DNA of 64,000 bases from Osmia lignaria lignaria (taxonomy: Eukaryota; Arthropoda; Insecta; Hymenoptera; Megachilidae): the NCBI RefSeq assembly GCF_051020975.1, contig NW_027478168.1, positions 5,022,001 to 5,086,000 of the forward strand. Direction: 5' to 3'. The number at the start of each line of letters is the position of its first letter. Position 1 is the stretch's first letter. Position numbers and translations under genes: made by a program. The notes under the pieces are model-generated. The model did no database searches, was not told where the DNA came from, and worked only from the letters and a program-made list of their open reading frames with translations. Positions 1 to 9,354 of the stretch are shown here, one piece after another.

Positions 1-331
1 TTAGTTTCCGAGATATTTACAGATATATCTCAAGGGAAGGGGCCTGACGGACATATTTCGAGATATTTCTTCTTCTTGTTGTTCTTCTTCTGCGCAGCTA
101 AGCTGGAAGTGGCATTTGCAGCTCGCAATAGTGCAGGGATATCTCAAAGAAAGGGGCCACGCTGTTTCTGTATCTCTATTATGTTGGTGCGGCTTCGGAA
201 CTTTTAAATATCTTGATATATATCGAGAGCTACGCGTCTGATCAAAAAATATCATAGAACATAAAAAGTAGGAAACATAATTCTCTACAAAAAAGGTCTC
301 TTAACATTTTGCCATAGCTCGCTTCGTTTCC

Positions 332-353
332 GAGATATTTGCAGATATATCTC
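332..353. repeat. Dyad at the monomer junction (GAGATAT / ATATCTC)
   Basis: GAGATAT at 332-338 and ATATCTC at 347-353 form a perfect 7-bp inverted repeat around an 8-base spacer. It is present only in monomers whose head reads AGATATATCTC. The common variant AGATTTATCTC shortens it by one pair, and the CAGCTC head removes it. It is listed once as an exemplar and recurs at 322-bp steps wherever the A variant is present. Confidence 0.8.
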
Positions 354-480
354 AAGGGAAGGGGCCTGACGGACATATTTCGAGATATTTCTTCTTCTTG
401 TTGTTCTTCTTCTGCACAGCTAAGCTGGAAGTGGCATTTGCAGCTCGCAATAGTGCAGAGTTATCTCAAAGAAAGGGGCC
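348..480 (+). repeat. Internal sub-repeat within the monomer (114-bp offset)
   Basis: TATCTCAAGGGAAGGGGCC at 348-366 and TATCTCAAAGAAAGGGGCC at 462-480 match at 17 of 19 bases. The match extends upstream (TTGCAGAT against GTGCAGAG), giving 23 of 28 bases from 339 and 453. The two copies lie 114 bases apart in every monomer. This suggests that the 322-bp unit grew by an ancient internal duplication, now largely decayed. Confidence 0.7.
389..412 (+). repeat. Pyrimidine triplet tract (TTC)3(TTG)2(TTC)3
   Basis: Eight triplets sit in the same place in every monomer. Single substitutions occur (TTC to TCC, CTC or TTT), but I see no gain or loss of a triplet in any copy. The complementary strand is purine-rich. 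Listed once as an exemplar. Confidence 0.85.
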
Positions 481-660
481 ACGGTGTTTCTGTATCTCTA
501 TTATGTTGGTGCGGCTTCGGAACTTTTAAATATCTTGATATATCTCGAGAACTACGCATCTGATCAAAAAATATCATAGAACATAAAAAGTAGGAAACTT
601 AATTCTCTACAAAAAAGGTCTCTTAACATTTTGCCATAGCTCGCTTCGTTTCCGAGATAT

Positions 661-982
661 TTGCAGATTTATCTCAAGGGAAGGGGCCTGACGGACATAT
701 TTCGAGATATTTCTTCTTCTTGTTGTTCTTCTTCTGCACAGCTAAGCTGGAAGTGGCATTTGCGGCTCGCACTAGTGCAGAGTTATCTCAAAGAAAGGGG
801 CCACGGTGTTTCTGTATCTCTATTATGTTGGTGCGGCTTCGGAACTTTTAAATATCTCGATATATCTCGAAAACTACGCTTCTGATCAAAAAATATCATA
901 GAACATAAATTGTAGGAAACATAATTCTCTACAAAAAAGGTCTCTTAACATTTTGTCATAGCTCGCTTCGTTTCCGAGATAT
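661..982 (+). repeat. Representative monomer (K-tail, CAC-centre type)
   Basis: This exemplar carries the alternative central and tail haplotypes. The centre reads TTTGCGGCTCGCACTAGTGC, where the other class has CAG and CAATAGTGC. The tail reads AAATATCTCGATATATCTCG followed by AAAACTACGCTTCTG and then ATAAATTGTAGG. About six linked substitutions separate this tail from the E-tail class. It has two overlapping TATCTCGA elements and lacks CTCGAG. Exemplars of the same class include 983-1304, 2915-3236 and 37,693-38,014 (mixed). Intermediate combinations exist, for example K-tail sequence ending CGCATCTG at 22,881-23,202, so the classes recombine. Confidence 0.9.
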
Positions 983-1626
983 TTGCAGATATATCTCAAG
1001 GGAAGGGGCCTGACGGACATATTTCGAGATATTTCTTCTTCTTGTTGTTCTTCTTCTGCACAGCTAAGCTGGAAGTGGCATTTGCGGCTCGCACTAGTGC
1101 AGAGTTATCTCAAAGAAAGGGGCCACGGTGTTTCTGTATCCCTATTATGTTGGTGCGGCTTCGGAACTTTTAAATATCTCGATATATCTCGAAAACTACG
1201 CTTCTGATCAAAAAATATCATAGAACTTAAATTGTAGGAAACATAATTCTCTACAAAAAACGTCTCTGAACATTTTGCCATAGCTCGCTTCGTTTCCGAG
1301 ATATTTGCAGATTTATCTCAAGGGAAGGGGCCTGACGGACATATTTCGAGATATTTCTTCTTCTTGTTGTTCTTCTTCTGCACAGCTAAGCTGGAAGTGG
1401 CATTTACAGCTCGCAATAGTGCAGAGTTATCTCAAAGAAAGGGGCCACGGTGTTTCTGTATCTCTATTATGTTGGTGCGGCTTCGGAACTTTTAAATATC
1501 TTGATATATCTCGAGAACTACGCATCAGATAAAAAAATATCATAGAACATAAAAAGTAGGAAACTTAATTCTCTACAAAAAAGGTCTCTTAAGATTTTGC
1601 CATAGCCCTCTTCGTTTCCGAGATAT

Positions 1627-1948
1627 TTGCAGATTTATCTCAAGGGAAGGGGCCTGACGGACATTAATCGAGATATTTCTTCTTCTTGATGTTCTTCTTC
1701 TGCACAGCTAAGCTGGAAGTGGCATTTGCAGCTCGCAATAGTGCAGTGTTATCTCAAAGAAAGGGGCCACGGTGTTTCTGTATCTCTATTATGTTGGTGC
1801 GGCTTCGGAACTTTTAAATATCTTGATATATCTCGAGAACTACGCATCTGATGAAAGAATATCATAGAACATAAATTGTAGGAAACATAATTCTCTACAA
1901 AAAAGGTCTCTTAACATTTTGCCATAGCTCGCTTCGTTTCCGAGATAT
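1627..1948 (+). repeat. Divergent monomer with private changes
   Basis: This copy has several changes not shared by its neighbours: ACATTAATCGAG for ACATATTTCGAG, CTTGATGTTC for CTTGTTGTTC, GTGCAGTGTT, GATGAAAGAATATC, and in the preceding linker TTAAGATTTTGCCATAGCCCTC. Its length is still exactly 322. It looks like an older copy that has escaped recent homogenisation. One change puts a TGA (1687-1689) in the recurring open frame. Confidence 0.75.
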
Positions 1949-2914
1949 TTGCAGATATATCTCAAGGGAAGGGGCCTGACGGACATATTTCGAGACATTT
2001 CTTCTTCTTGTTGTTCTTCTTCTGCACAGCTAAGCTGGAAGTGGCATTTACAGCTCGCAATAGTGCAGAGTTATCTCAAAGAAAGGGGCCACGGTGTTTC
2101 TGTATCTCTATTATGTTGGTGCGGCTTCGGAACTTTTAAATATCTTGATATATCTCGAGAACTACGCATCTGATCAAAAAATATCATAGAAGATAAAAAG
2201 TAGGAAACTTAATGCTCTATAAAAAAGGTCTCTTAACATTTTGCCATGGCTCGCTTCGTTTCCGAGATATTTGCAGATTTATCTCAAGGGAAGGGGCCTG
2301 ACGGACATATTTCGAGATATTTCTTCTTCTTGTTGTTCTTCTTCTGCACAGCTAAGCTGGAAGTGGCATTTGCGGCTCGCACTAGTGCAGAGTTATCTCA
2401 AAGAAAGGGGCCACGGTGTTTCTGTATCTCTATTATGTTGGTGCGGTTTCGGAACTTTTAAATATCTTGATATATCTCGAGAACTACGGATCTGATCAAA
2501 AAATATCATAGAACATAAAAAGTAGGAAACTTAATTCTCTACAAATAAGGTCTCTTAACATTTTGCCATAGCTCGCTTCGTTTCCGAGATATTTGCAGAT
2601 TTATCTCAAGGGAAGGGGCCTGACGGACATATTTCGAGATATTTCTTCTTCTTGTTGTTCTTCTTCTGCGCAGCTAAGCTGGAAGTGGCATTTGCAGCTC
2701 GCAATAGTGCAGAGATATCTCAAAGAAAGGGGCCACGCTGTTTCTGTATCTCTATTATGTTGGTGCGGCTTCGGAACTTTTAAATATCTTGATATATCTC
2801 GAGAGCTACGCGTCTGATCAAAAGATATCATAGGACATAAAAAGTAGGAAACATAATTCTCTACAAAAAAGGTCTCTTAACATTTTGCCATAGCTCGCTT
2901 CGTTTCCGAGATAT

Positions 2915-4202
2915 TTGCAGATTTATCTCAAGGGAAGGGGCCTGACGGACATATTTCGAGATATTTCTTCTTCTTGTTGTTCTTCTTCTGCACAGCTAAG
3001 CTGGAAGTGGCATTTGCGGCTCGCACTAGTGCAGAGTTATCTCAAAGAAAGGGGCCACGGTGTTTCTGTATCCCTATTATGTTGGTGCGGCTTCGGAACT
3101 TTTAAATATCTCGATATATCTCGAAAACTACGCTTCTGATCAAAAAATATCATAGAACATAAATTGTAGGAAACATAATTCTCTACAAAAAACGTCTCTT
3201 AACATTTTGCCATAGCTCGCTTCGTTTCCGAGATATTTGCCGATTCAGCTCAAAGGAACTGGCCTGACGGACATATTTCGAGATATTTCTTCTTCTTGTT
3301 GTTCTTCCTCTGCACAGCTAAGCTGGAAGTGGCATTTGCAGCTCGCAATAGTGCAGAGTTATCTCAAAGAAAGGGGCCACGGTGTTTCTGTATCTCTATT
3401 ATGTTGGTGCGGCTTCGGAACTTTTAAATATCTCGATATATCTCGAAAACTACGCTTCTGATCAAAAAATATCATAGAACATAAATTGTAGGAAACATAA
3501 TTCTCTACAAAAAAGGTCTCTTAACATTTTGTCATAGTTCGCTTCGTTTCCGAGATATTTGCAGATATATCTCAAGGGAAGGGGCCTGGCGGACATATTT
3601 CGAGATATTTCTTCTTCTTGTTGTTCTTCTTCTGCACAGCTAAGCTGGAAGTGGCATTTGCGGCTCGCACTAGTGCAGAGTTATCTCAAAGAAAGGGGCC
3701 ACGGTGTTTCTGTATCCCTATTATGTTGGTGCGGCTTCGGAACTTTTAAATATCTCGATATATCTCGAAAACTACGCTTCTGATCAAAAAATATCATAGA
3801 ACTTAAATTGTAGGAAACATAATTCTCTACAAAAAACGTCTCTTAACATTTTGCCATAGCTCGCTTCGTTTCCGAGATATTTGCCGATTCAGCTCAAAGG
3901 AACTGGCCTGACCGACATATTTCGAGATATTTCTTCTTCTTGTTGTTCTTCCTCTGCACAGCTAAGCTGGAAGTGGCATTTGCAGCTCGCAATAGTGCAG
4001 AGTTATCTCAAAGAAAGGGGCCACGGTGTTTCTGTATCTCTATTATGTTGGTGCGGCTTCGGAACTTTTAAATATCTTGATATATCTCGAGAACTACGCA
4101 TCTGATCAAAAAATATCATAGAACATAAAAAGTAGGAAACTTAATTCCCTACAAAAAAGGTCTCTTAACATTTTGCCATAGCTCGCTTCGTTTCCGAGAT
4201 AT
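2915..4202 (+). repeat. Two copies of a 644-bp dimer
   Basis: Monomers at 2915 and 3559 (CGGCTC/CAC centre, K-tail) alternate with monomers at 3237 and 3881 (TTGCCGATTCAGCTC head, TTCCTC tract). The TTGCCGATT variant marks the second monomer of each dimer. Tails in the second copy differ (K-tail at 3237, E-tail at 3881), so the repeat is imperfect. The stretch 3559-4524 reappears at 7101-8066, including GCACTAGCGC and the tail AGAAGATAAAAAGTAGGAAGC. Confidence 0.7.
3237..3558 (+). repeat. Representative monomer with alternative head (CAGCTCAAAGGAACTGG type)
   Basis: The head differs from the standard one by a tight cluster of about five substitutions within 17 bases: TTATCTCAAGGGAAGG becomes TCAGCTCAAAGGAACT. 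It is often linked to TTCCTCTGC about 60 bases further on, where the standard monomer has TTCTTCTGC. A subgroup also carries GATACTTC in place of GATATTTC (for example 14,831, 23,847, 26,101 and 32,219). The cluster removes the TATCTCAA element and the inverted repeat around the monomer junction. This type is scattered over the whole array. The copies at 3237, 3881 and 7423 share the extra change TTGCCGATT. Confidence 0.9.
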
Positions 4203-6134
4203 TTGCAGATTTATCTCAAGGCAAGGGGCCTGACGGACATATTTCGAGATATTTCTTCTTCTTGTTGTTCTTCTTCTGCACAGCTAAGCTGGAAGTGGCA
4301 TTTGCGGCTCGCACTAGCGCAGAGTTATCTCAAAGAAAGGGGCCACGGTGTTTCTGTATCTCTATTATGTTGGTGCGGCTTCGGAACTTTTAAATATCTT
4401 GATATATCTCGAGAACTACGCATCTGATCAAAAAATATCATAGAAGATAAAAAGTAGGAAGCTTAATTCTCTACAAAAAAGGTCTCTTAACATTTTGCCA
4501 TAGCTCGCTTCGTTTCCGAGATATTTGCAGATTTATCTCAAGGGAAGGGGCCTGACGGACATATTTCGAGATATTTCTTCTTCTTGTTGTTCTTCTTCTG
4601 CACAGCTAAGCTGGAAGTGGCATTTGCGGCTCGCACTAGTGCAGAGTTATCTCAAAGAAAGGGGCCACGGTGTTTCTGTATCCCTATTATGTTGGTGCGG
4701 CTTCGGAACTTTTAAATATCTCGATGTATCTCGAAAACTACGCTTCTGATCAAAAAATATCATAGAACATAAATTGTAGGAAACATAATTCTCTACAAAA
4801 AAGGTCTCTTAACATTTTGCCATAGCTCGCTTCGTTTCCGAGATATTTGCAGATATATCTCAAGGGAAGGGGCCTGACGGACATATTTCGAGATATTTCT
4901 TCTTCTTGTTGTTCTTCTTCTGCACAGCTAAGCTGGAAGTGGCATTTGCGGCTCGCACTAGTGCAGAGTTATCTCAAAGAAAGGGGCCACGCTGTTTCTG
5001 TATCTCTATTATGTTGGTGCGGCTTCGGAACTTTTAAATATCTCGATGTATCTCGAAAACTACGCTTCCGATCAAAAAATATCATAGAACATAAATTGTA
5101 GGAAACATAATTCTCTATAAAAAACGTCTCTTAACATTTTGCCATAGCTCGCATCGTTTCCGAGATATTTGCAGATATATCTCAAGGGAAGGGGCCTGAC
5201 GGACATATTTCGAGATATTTCTTCTTCTTGTTGTTCTTCTTCTGCACAGCTAAGCTGGAAGTGGCATTTACAGCTCGCAATAGTGCAGAGTTATCTCAAA
5301 GAAAGGGGCCACGGTGTTTCTGTATCTCTATTATGTTGGTGCGGCTTCGGAACTTTTAAATATCTCGATGTATCTCGAAAACTACGCTTCTGATCAAAAA
5401 ATATCATAGAACATAAATTGTAGGAAACATAATGCTCTACAAAAAAGGTCTCTGAACATTTTGCCATAGCTCGCTTCGTTTCCGAGATATTTGCAGATAT
5501 ATCTCAAGGGAAGGGGCCTGACGGACATATTTCGAGATATTTCTTCTTCTTGTTGTTCTTCTTCTGCACAGCTAAGCTGGAGGTGGCATTTACAGCTCGC
5601 AATAGTGCAGAGTTATCTCAAAGAAAGGGGCCACGGTGTTTCTGTATCCCTATTATGTTGGTGCGGCTTCGGAACTTTTAAATATCTTGATATATCTCGA
5701 GAACTACGCATCTGATCAAAAAATATCATGGAAGATAAAAAGTAGGAAACTTAATTCTCTACAAAAAAGGTCTCTTAACATTTTGCCATAGCTCGCTTCG
5801 TTTCCGAGATATTTGCAGATTTATCTCAAGGGAAGGGGCCTGACGGACATATTTCGAGATATTTCTTCTTCTTGTTGTTCTTCTTCTGCACAGCTAAGCT
5901 GGAAGTGGCATTTGCGGCTCGCACTAGTGCAGAGTTATCTCAAAGAAAGGGGCCACGGTGTTTCTGTATCTCTATTATGTTGGTGCGGCTTCGGAACTTT
6001 TAAATATCTCGATGTATCTCGAAAACTACGCTTCTGATCAAAAAATATCATAGAACATAAATTGTAGGAAACATAATTCTCTACAAAAAATGTCTCTTAA
6101 TATTTTGCCATAGCTCGCTTCGTTTCCGAGATAT

Positions 6135-7100
6135 TTGCAGATTCAGCTCAAAGGAACTGGCCTGACGGACATATTTCGAGATATTTCTTCTTCTTGTTGT
6201 TCTTCCTCTGCACAGCTAAGCTGGAAGTGGCATTTGCAGCTCGCAATAGTGCAGAGTTATCTCAAAGAAAGGGGCCACGGTGTTTCTGTATCTCTATTAT
6301 GTTGGTGCGGCTTCGGAACTTTTAAATATCTTGATATATCTCGAGAACTACGCATCTGATCAAAAAATATCATAGGACATAAAAAGTAGGAAACTTAATT
6401 CTCTACAAAAAAGGTCTCTTAACATTTTGCCATAGCTCGCTTCGTTTCCGAGATATTTGCAGATTTATCTCAAGGGAAAGGGCCTGACGGACATATTTCG
6501 AGATATTTCTTCTTCTTGTTGTTCTTCTTCTGCACAGCTAAGCTGGAAGTGGCATTTACAGCTCGCAATAGTGCAGAGTTATCTCAAAGAAAGGGGCCAC
6601 GGTGTTTCTGTATCTCTATTATGTTGGTGCGGCTTCGGAACTTTTAAATATCTCGATGTATCTCGAAAACTACGCTTCTGATCAAAAAATATCATAGAAC
6701 ATAAATTGTAGGAAACATAATGCTCTACAAAAAAGGTCTCTGAACATTTTGCCATAGCTCGCTTCGTTTCCGAGATATTTGCAGATTCAGCTCAAAGGAA
6801 CTGGCCTGACGGACATATTTCGAGATATTTCTTCTTCTTGTTGTTCTTCCTCTGCACAGCTAAGCTGGAAGTGGCATTTGCAGCTCGCAATAGTGCAGAG
6901 TTATCTCAAAGAAAGGGGCCACGGTGTTTCTGTATCTCTATTATGTTGGTGCGGCTTCGGAACTTTTAAATATCTTGATATATCTCGAGAACTACGCATC
7001 TGATCAAAAAATATCATAGGACATAAAAAGTAGGAAACTTAATTCTCTACAAAAAAGGTCTCTTAACATTTTGCCATAGCTCGCTTCGTTTCCGAGATAT
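6135..7100 (+). repeat. Short dimer periodicity (644 bp)
   Basis: Monomers at 6135 and 6779 share the CAGCTCAAAGGAACTGG head, the TTCCTC tract and the linker ATCATAGGACATAAAAAG, and are separated by the monomer at 6457 (GGGAAAGGGCC head). The rest of 1-9354 is mosaic with no longer repeat that I can follow by eye. Confidence 0.6.
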
Positions 7101-9032
7101 TTGCAGATTTATCTCAAGGGAAGGGGCCTGACGGACATATTTCGAGATATTTCTTCTTCTTGTTGTTCTTCTTCTGCACAGCTAAGCTGGAAGTGGCATT
7201 TGCGGCTCGCACTAGTGCAGAGTTATCTCAAAGAAAGGGGCCACGGTGTTTCTGTATCCCTATTATGTTGGTGCGGCTTCGGAACTTTTAAATATCTCGA
7301 TATATCTCGAAAACTACGCTTCTGATCAAAAAATATCATAGAACTTAAATTGTAGGAAACATAATTCTCTACAAAAAACGTCTCTTAACATTTTGCCATA
7401 GCTCGCTTCGTTTCCGAGATATTTGCCGATTCAGCTCAAAGGAACTGGCCTGACCGACATATTTCGAGATATTTCTTCTTCTTGTTGTTCTTCCTCTGCA
7501 CAGCTAAGCTCGAAGTGGCATTTGCAGCTCGCAATAGTGCAGAGTTATCTCAAAGAAAGAGGCCACGGTGTTTCTGTACCTCTATTATGTTGGTGCAGCT
7601 TCGGAACTTTTAAATATCTTGATATATCTCGAGAACTACGCATCTGATCAAAAAATATCATAGAACATAAAAAGTAGGAAACTTAATTCTCTACAAAAAA
7701 GGTCTCTTAACATTTTGCCATAGCTCGCTTCGTTTCCGAGATATTTGCAGATTTATCTCAAGGGAAGGGGCCTGACGGACATATTTCGAGATATTTCTTC
7801 TTCTTGTTGTTCTTCTTCTGCACAGCTAAGCTGGAAGTGGCATTTGCGGCTCGCACTAGCGCAGAGTTATCTCAAAGAAAGGGGCCACGGTGTTTCTGTA
7901 TCTCTATTATGTTGGTGCGGCTTCGGAACTTTTAAATATCTTGATATATCTCGAGAACTACGCATCTGATCAAAAAATATCATAGAAGATAAAAAGTAGG
8001 AAGCTTAATTCTCTACAAAAAAGGTCTCTTAACATTTTGCCATAGCTCGCTTCGTTTCCGAGATATTTGCAGATTTATCTCAAGGGAAGGGGCCTGACGG
8101 ACATATTTCGAGATATTTCTTCTTCTTGTTGTTCTTCTTCTGCACAGCTAAGCTGGAAGTGGCATTTGCGGCTCGCACTAGTGCAGAGTTATCTCAAAGA
8201 AAGGGGCCACGGTGTTTCTGTATCTCTATTATGTTGGTGCGGCTTCGGATCTTTTAAATATCTCGATATATCTCGAAAACTACGCTTCTGATCAAAAAAT
8301 ATCATAGAACCTAAATTGTGGGAAACTTAACTCTCTACAAAAAAGGTCTCTTAACATTTTGCCATAGCTCGCTTTGTTCCCGAGATATTTGCAGATTTAT
8401 CTCGAGGGAAGGGGCCTGACGGACATATTTCGAGATATTTCTTCTTCTTGTTGTTCTTCTTCTGCACAGCTAAGCTGGAAGCGGCATTTGCGGCTCGCAC
8501 TAGTGCAGAGTTATCTCAAAGAAAGGGGCCACGGTGTTTCTGTATCTCTATTATGTTGGTGCGGCTTCGGATTTTTTAAATATCTTGATATATCTCGAGA
8601 ACTACGCATCCGATCAAAAAATATCATAGAACATAAAAAGTAGGAAACTTAATTCTCTACAAAAAAGGTCTCTTAACATTTTGCCATAGCTCGCTTCGTT
8701 TCCGAGATATTTGCAGATTTATCTCGAGGGAAGGGGCCTGACGGACATATTTCGAGATATTTCTTCTTCTTGTTGTTCTTCTTCTGCACAGCTAAGCTGG
8801 AAGCGGCATTTGCGGCTCGCACTAGTGCAGGGTTATCTCAAAGAAAGGGGCCACGGTGTTTCTGTATCTCTATTATGTTGGTGCGGCTTCGGATCTTTTA
8901 AATATCTCGATATATCTCGAAAACTACGCTTCTGATTAAAAAATATCATAGAACATAAATTGTAGGAAACATAATTCTCTACAAAAAAGGTCTCTTATCA
9001 TTTTGCCATAGCTCGTTTCGTTTCCGAGATAT

Positions 9033-9354
9033 TTGCAGATATATCTCAAGGGAAGGGGCCTGACGGACATATTTCGAGATATTTCCTCTTCTTGTTGTTC
9101 TTCTTCTGCACAGCTAAACTGGAAGTGGCATTTCCAGCTCGCAATAGCGCAGAGTTATCTCAAAGAAAGGGGCCACGGTGTTTCTGTATCTCTATTATGT
9201 TGGTGCGGCTTCGGAACTTTTAAATATCTCGATATATCTCGAAAACTACGCTTCTGATCAAAAAATATCATAGAACATAAATTGTAGGAAACATAATTCT
9301 CTACCAAAAACGTCTCTCAACATTTTGCCATAGCTCGCTTCGTTTCCGAGATAT
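9033..9354 (+). repeat. Representative monomer, AAACTGG/TTTCCAGC centre type
   Basis: The centre reads CAGCTAAACTGGAAG and CATTTCCAGCTCGC, where other classes have CTAAGCTGG and TTTGCAGC. The two changes travel together at 9033, 12,254, 13,543, 22,237, 24,813, 26,745, 28,677, 42,523, 46,709, 47,675, 49,607, 52,183, 55,403 and 58,301, and in the run 60,555-61,842. A subgroup (22,237, 24,813, 26,745, 28,677, 42,523) also has TTGTCCTTC in the triplet tract and CTCAAAGAGAGG. The class is rare in the first 20 kb and concentrated next to the right edge of the array. Confidence 0.88.

Larger units (their letters stand above)
339..660 (+). repeat. Representative monomer (E-tail type)
   Basis: This exemplar shows the monomer's parts in order. 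The head (339-375) holds TATCTCAA followed by a G-rich GGAAGGGGCC. Next come a CGAGATAT element (381-388), a pyrimidine triplet tract (389-412), a central block (413-461), a second TATCTCAA/AAGGGGCC element (462-480), a GC-richer stretch with TGCGGCTTCGG (509-520), and a tail with TATCTCGA (541-548). An A-rich linker (565-620) and a closing CGAGATAT (653-660) complete it. The tail here reads CTTGATATATCTCGAGAAC and then CGCATCTGATC, followed by ATAAAAAGTAGG. This is one of two main tail haplotypes; it creates a CTCGAG site absent from the other. The phase chosen for the monomer start is arbitrary. Confidence 0.95.

Noticed and set aside
323..345. CENP-B box in the monomer (CTTCGTTTCCGAG and TTTCGAGATATTTC were considered)
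   Set aside because: Both keep TTCG but lack the required A or the CGGG half of the CENP-B core, so neither is a match.
339..563. Small protein of about 74 residues rich in Ser and Cys, repeated in most monomers
   Set aside because: No ATG start, no reading-frame continuity between monomers, nonsense and start-loss changes tolerated, and mostly residue-changing variation. Repetition explains its persistence.
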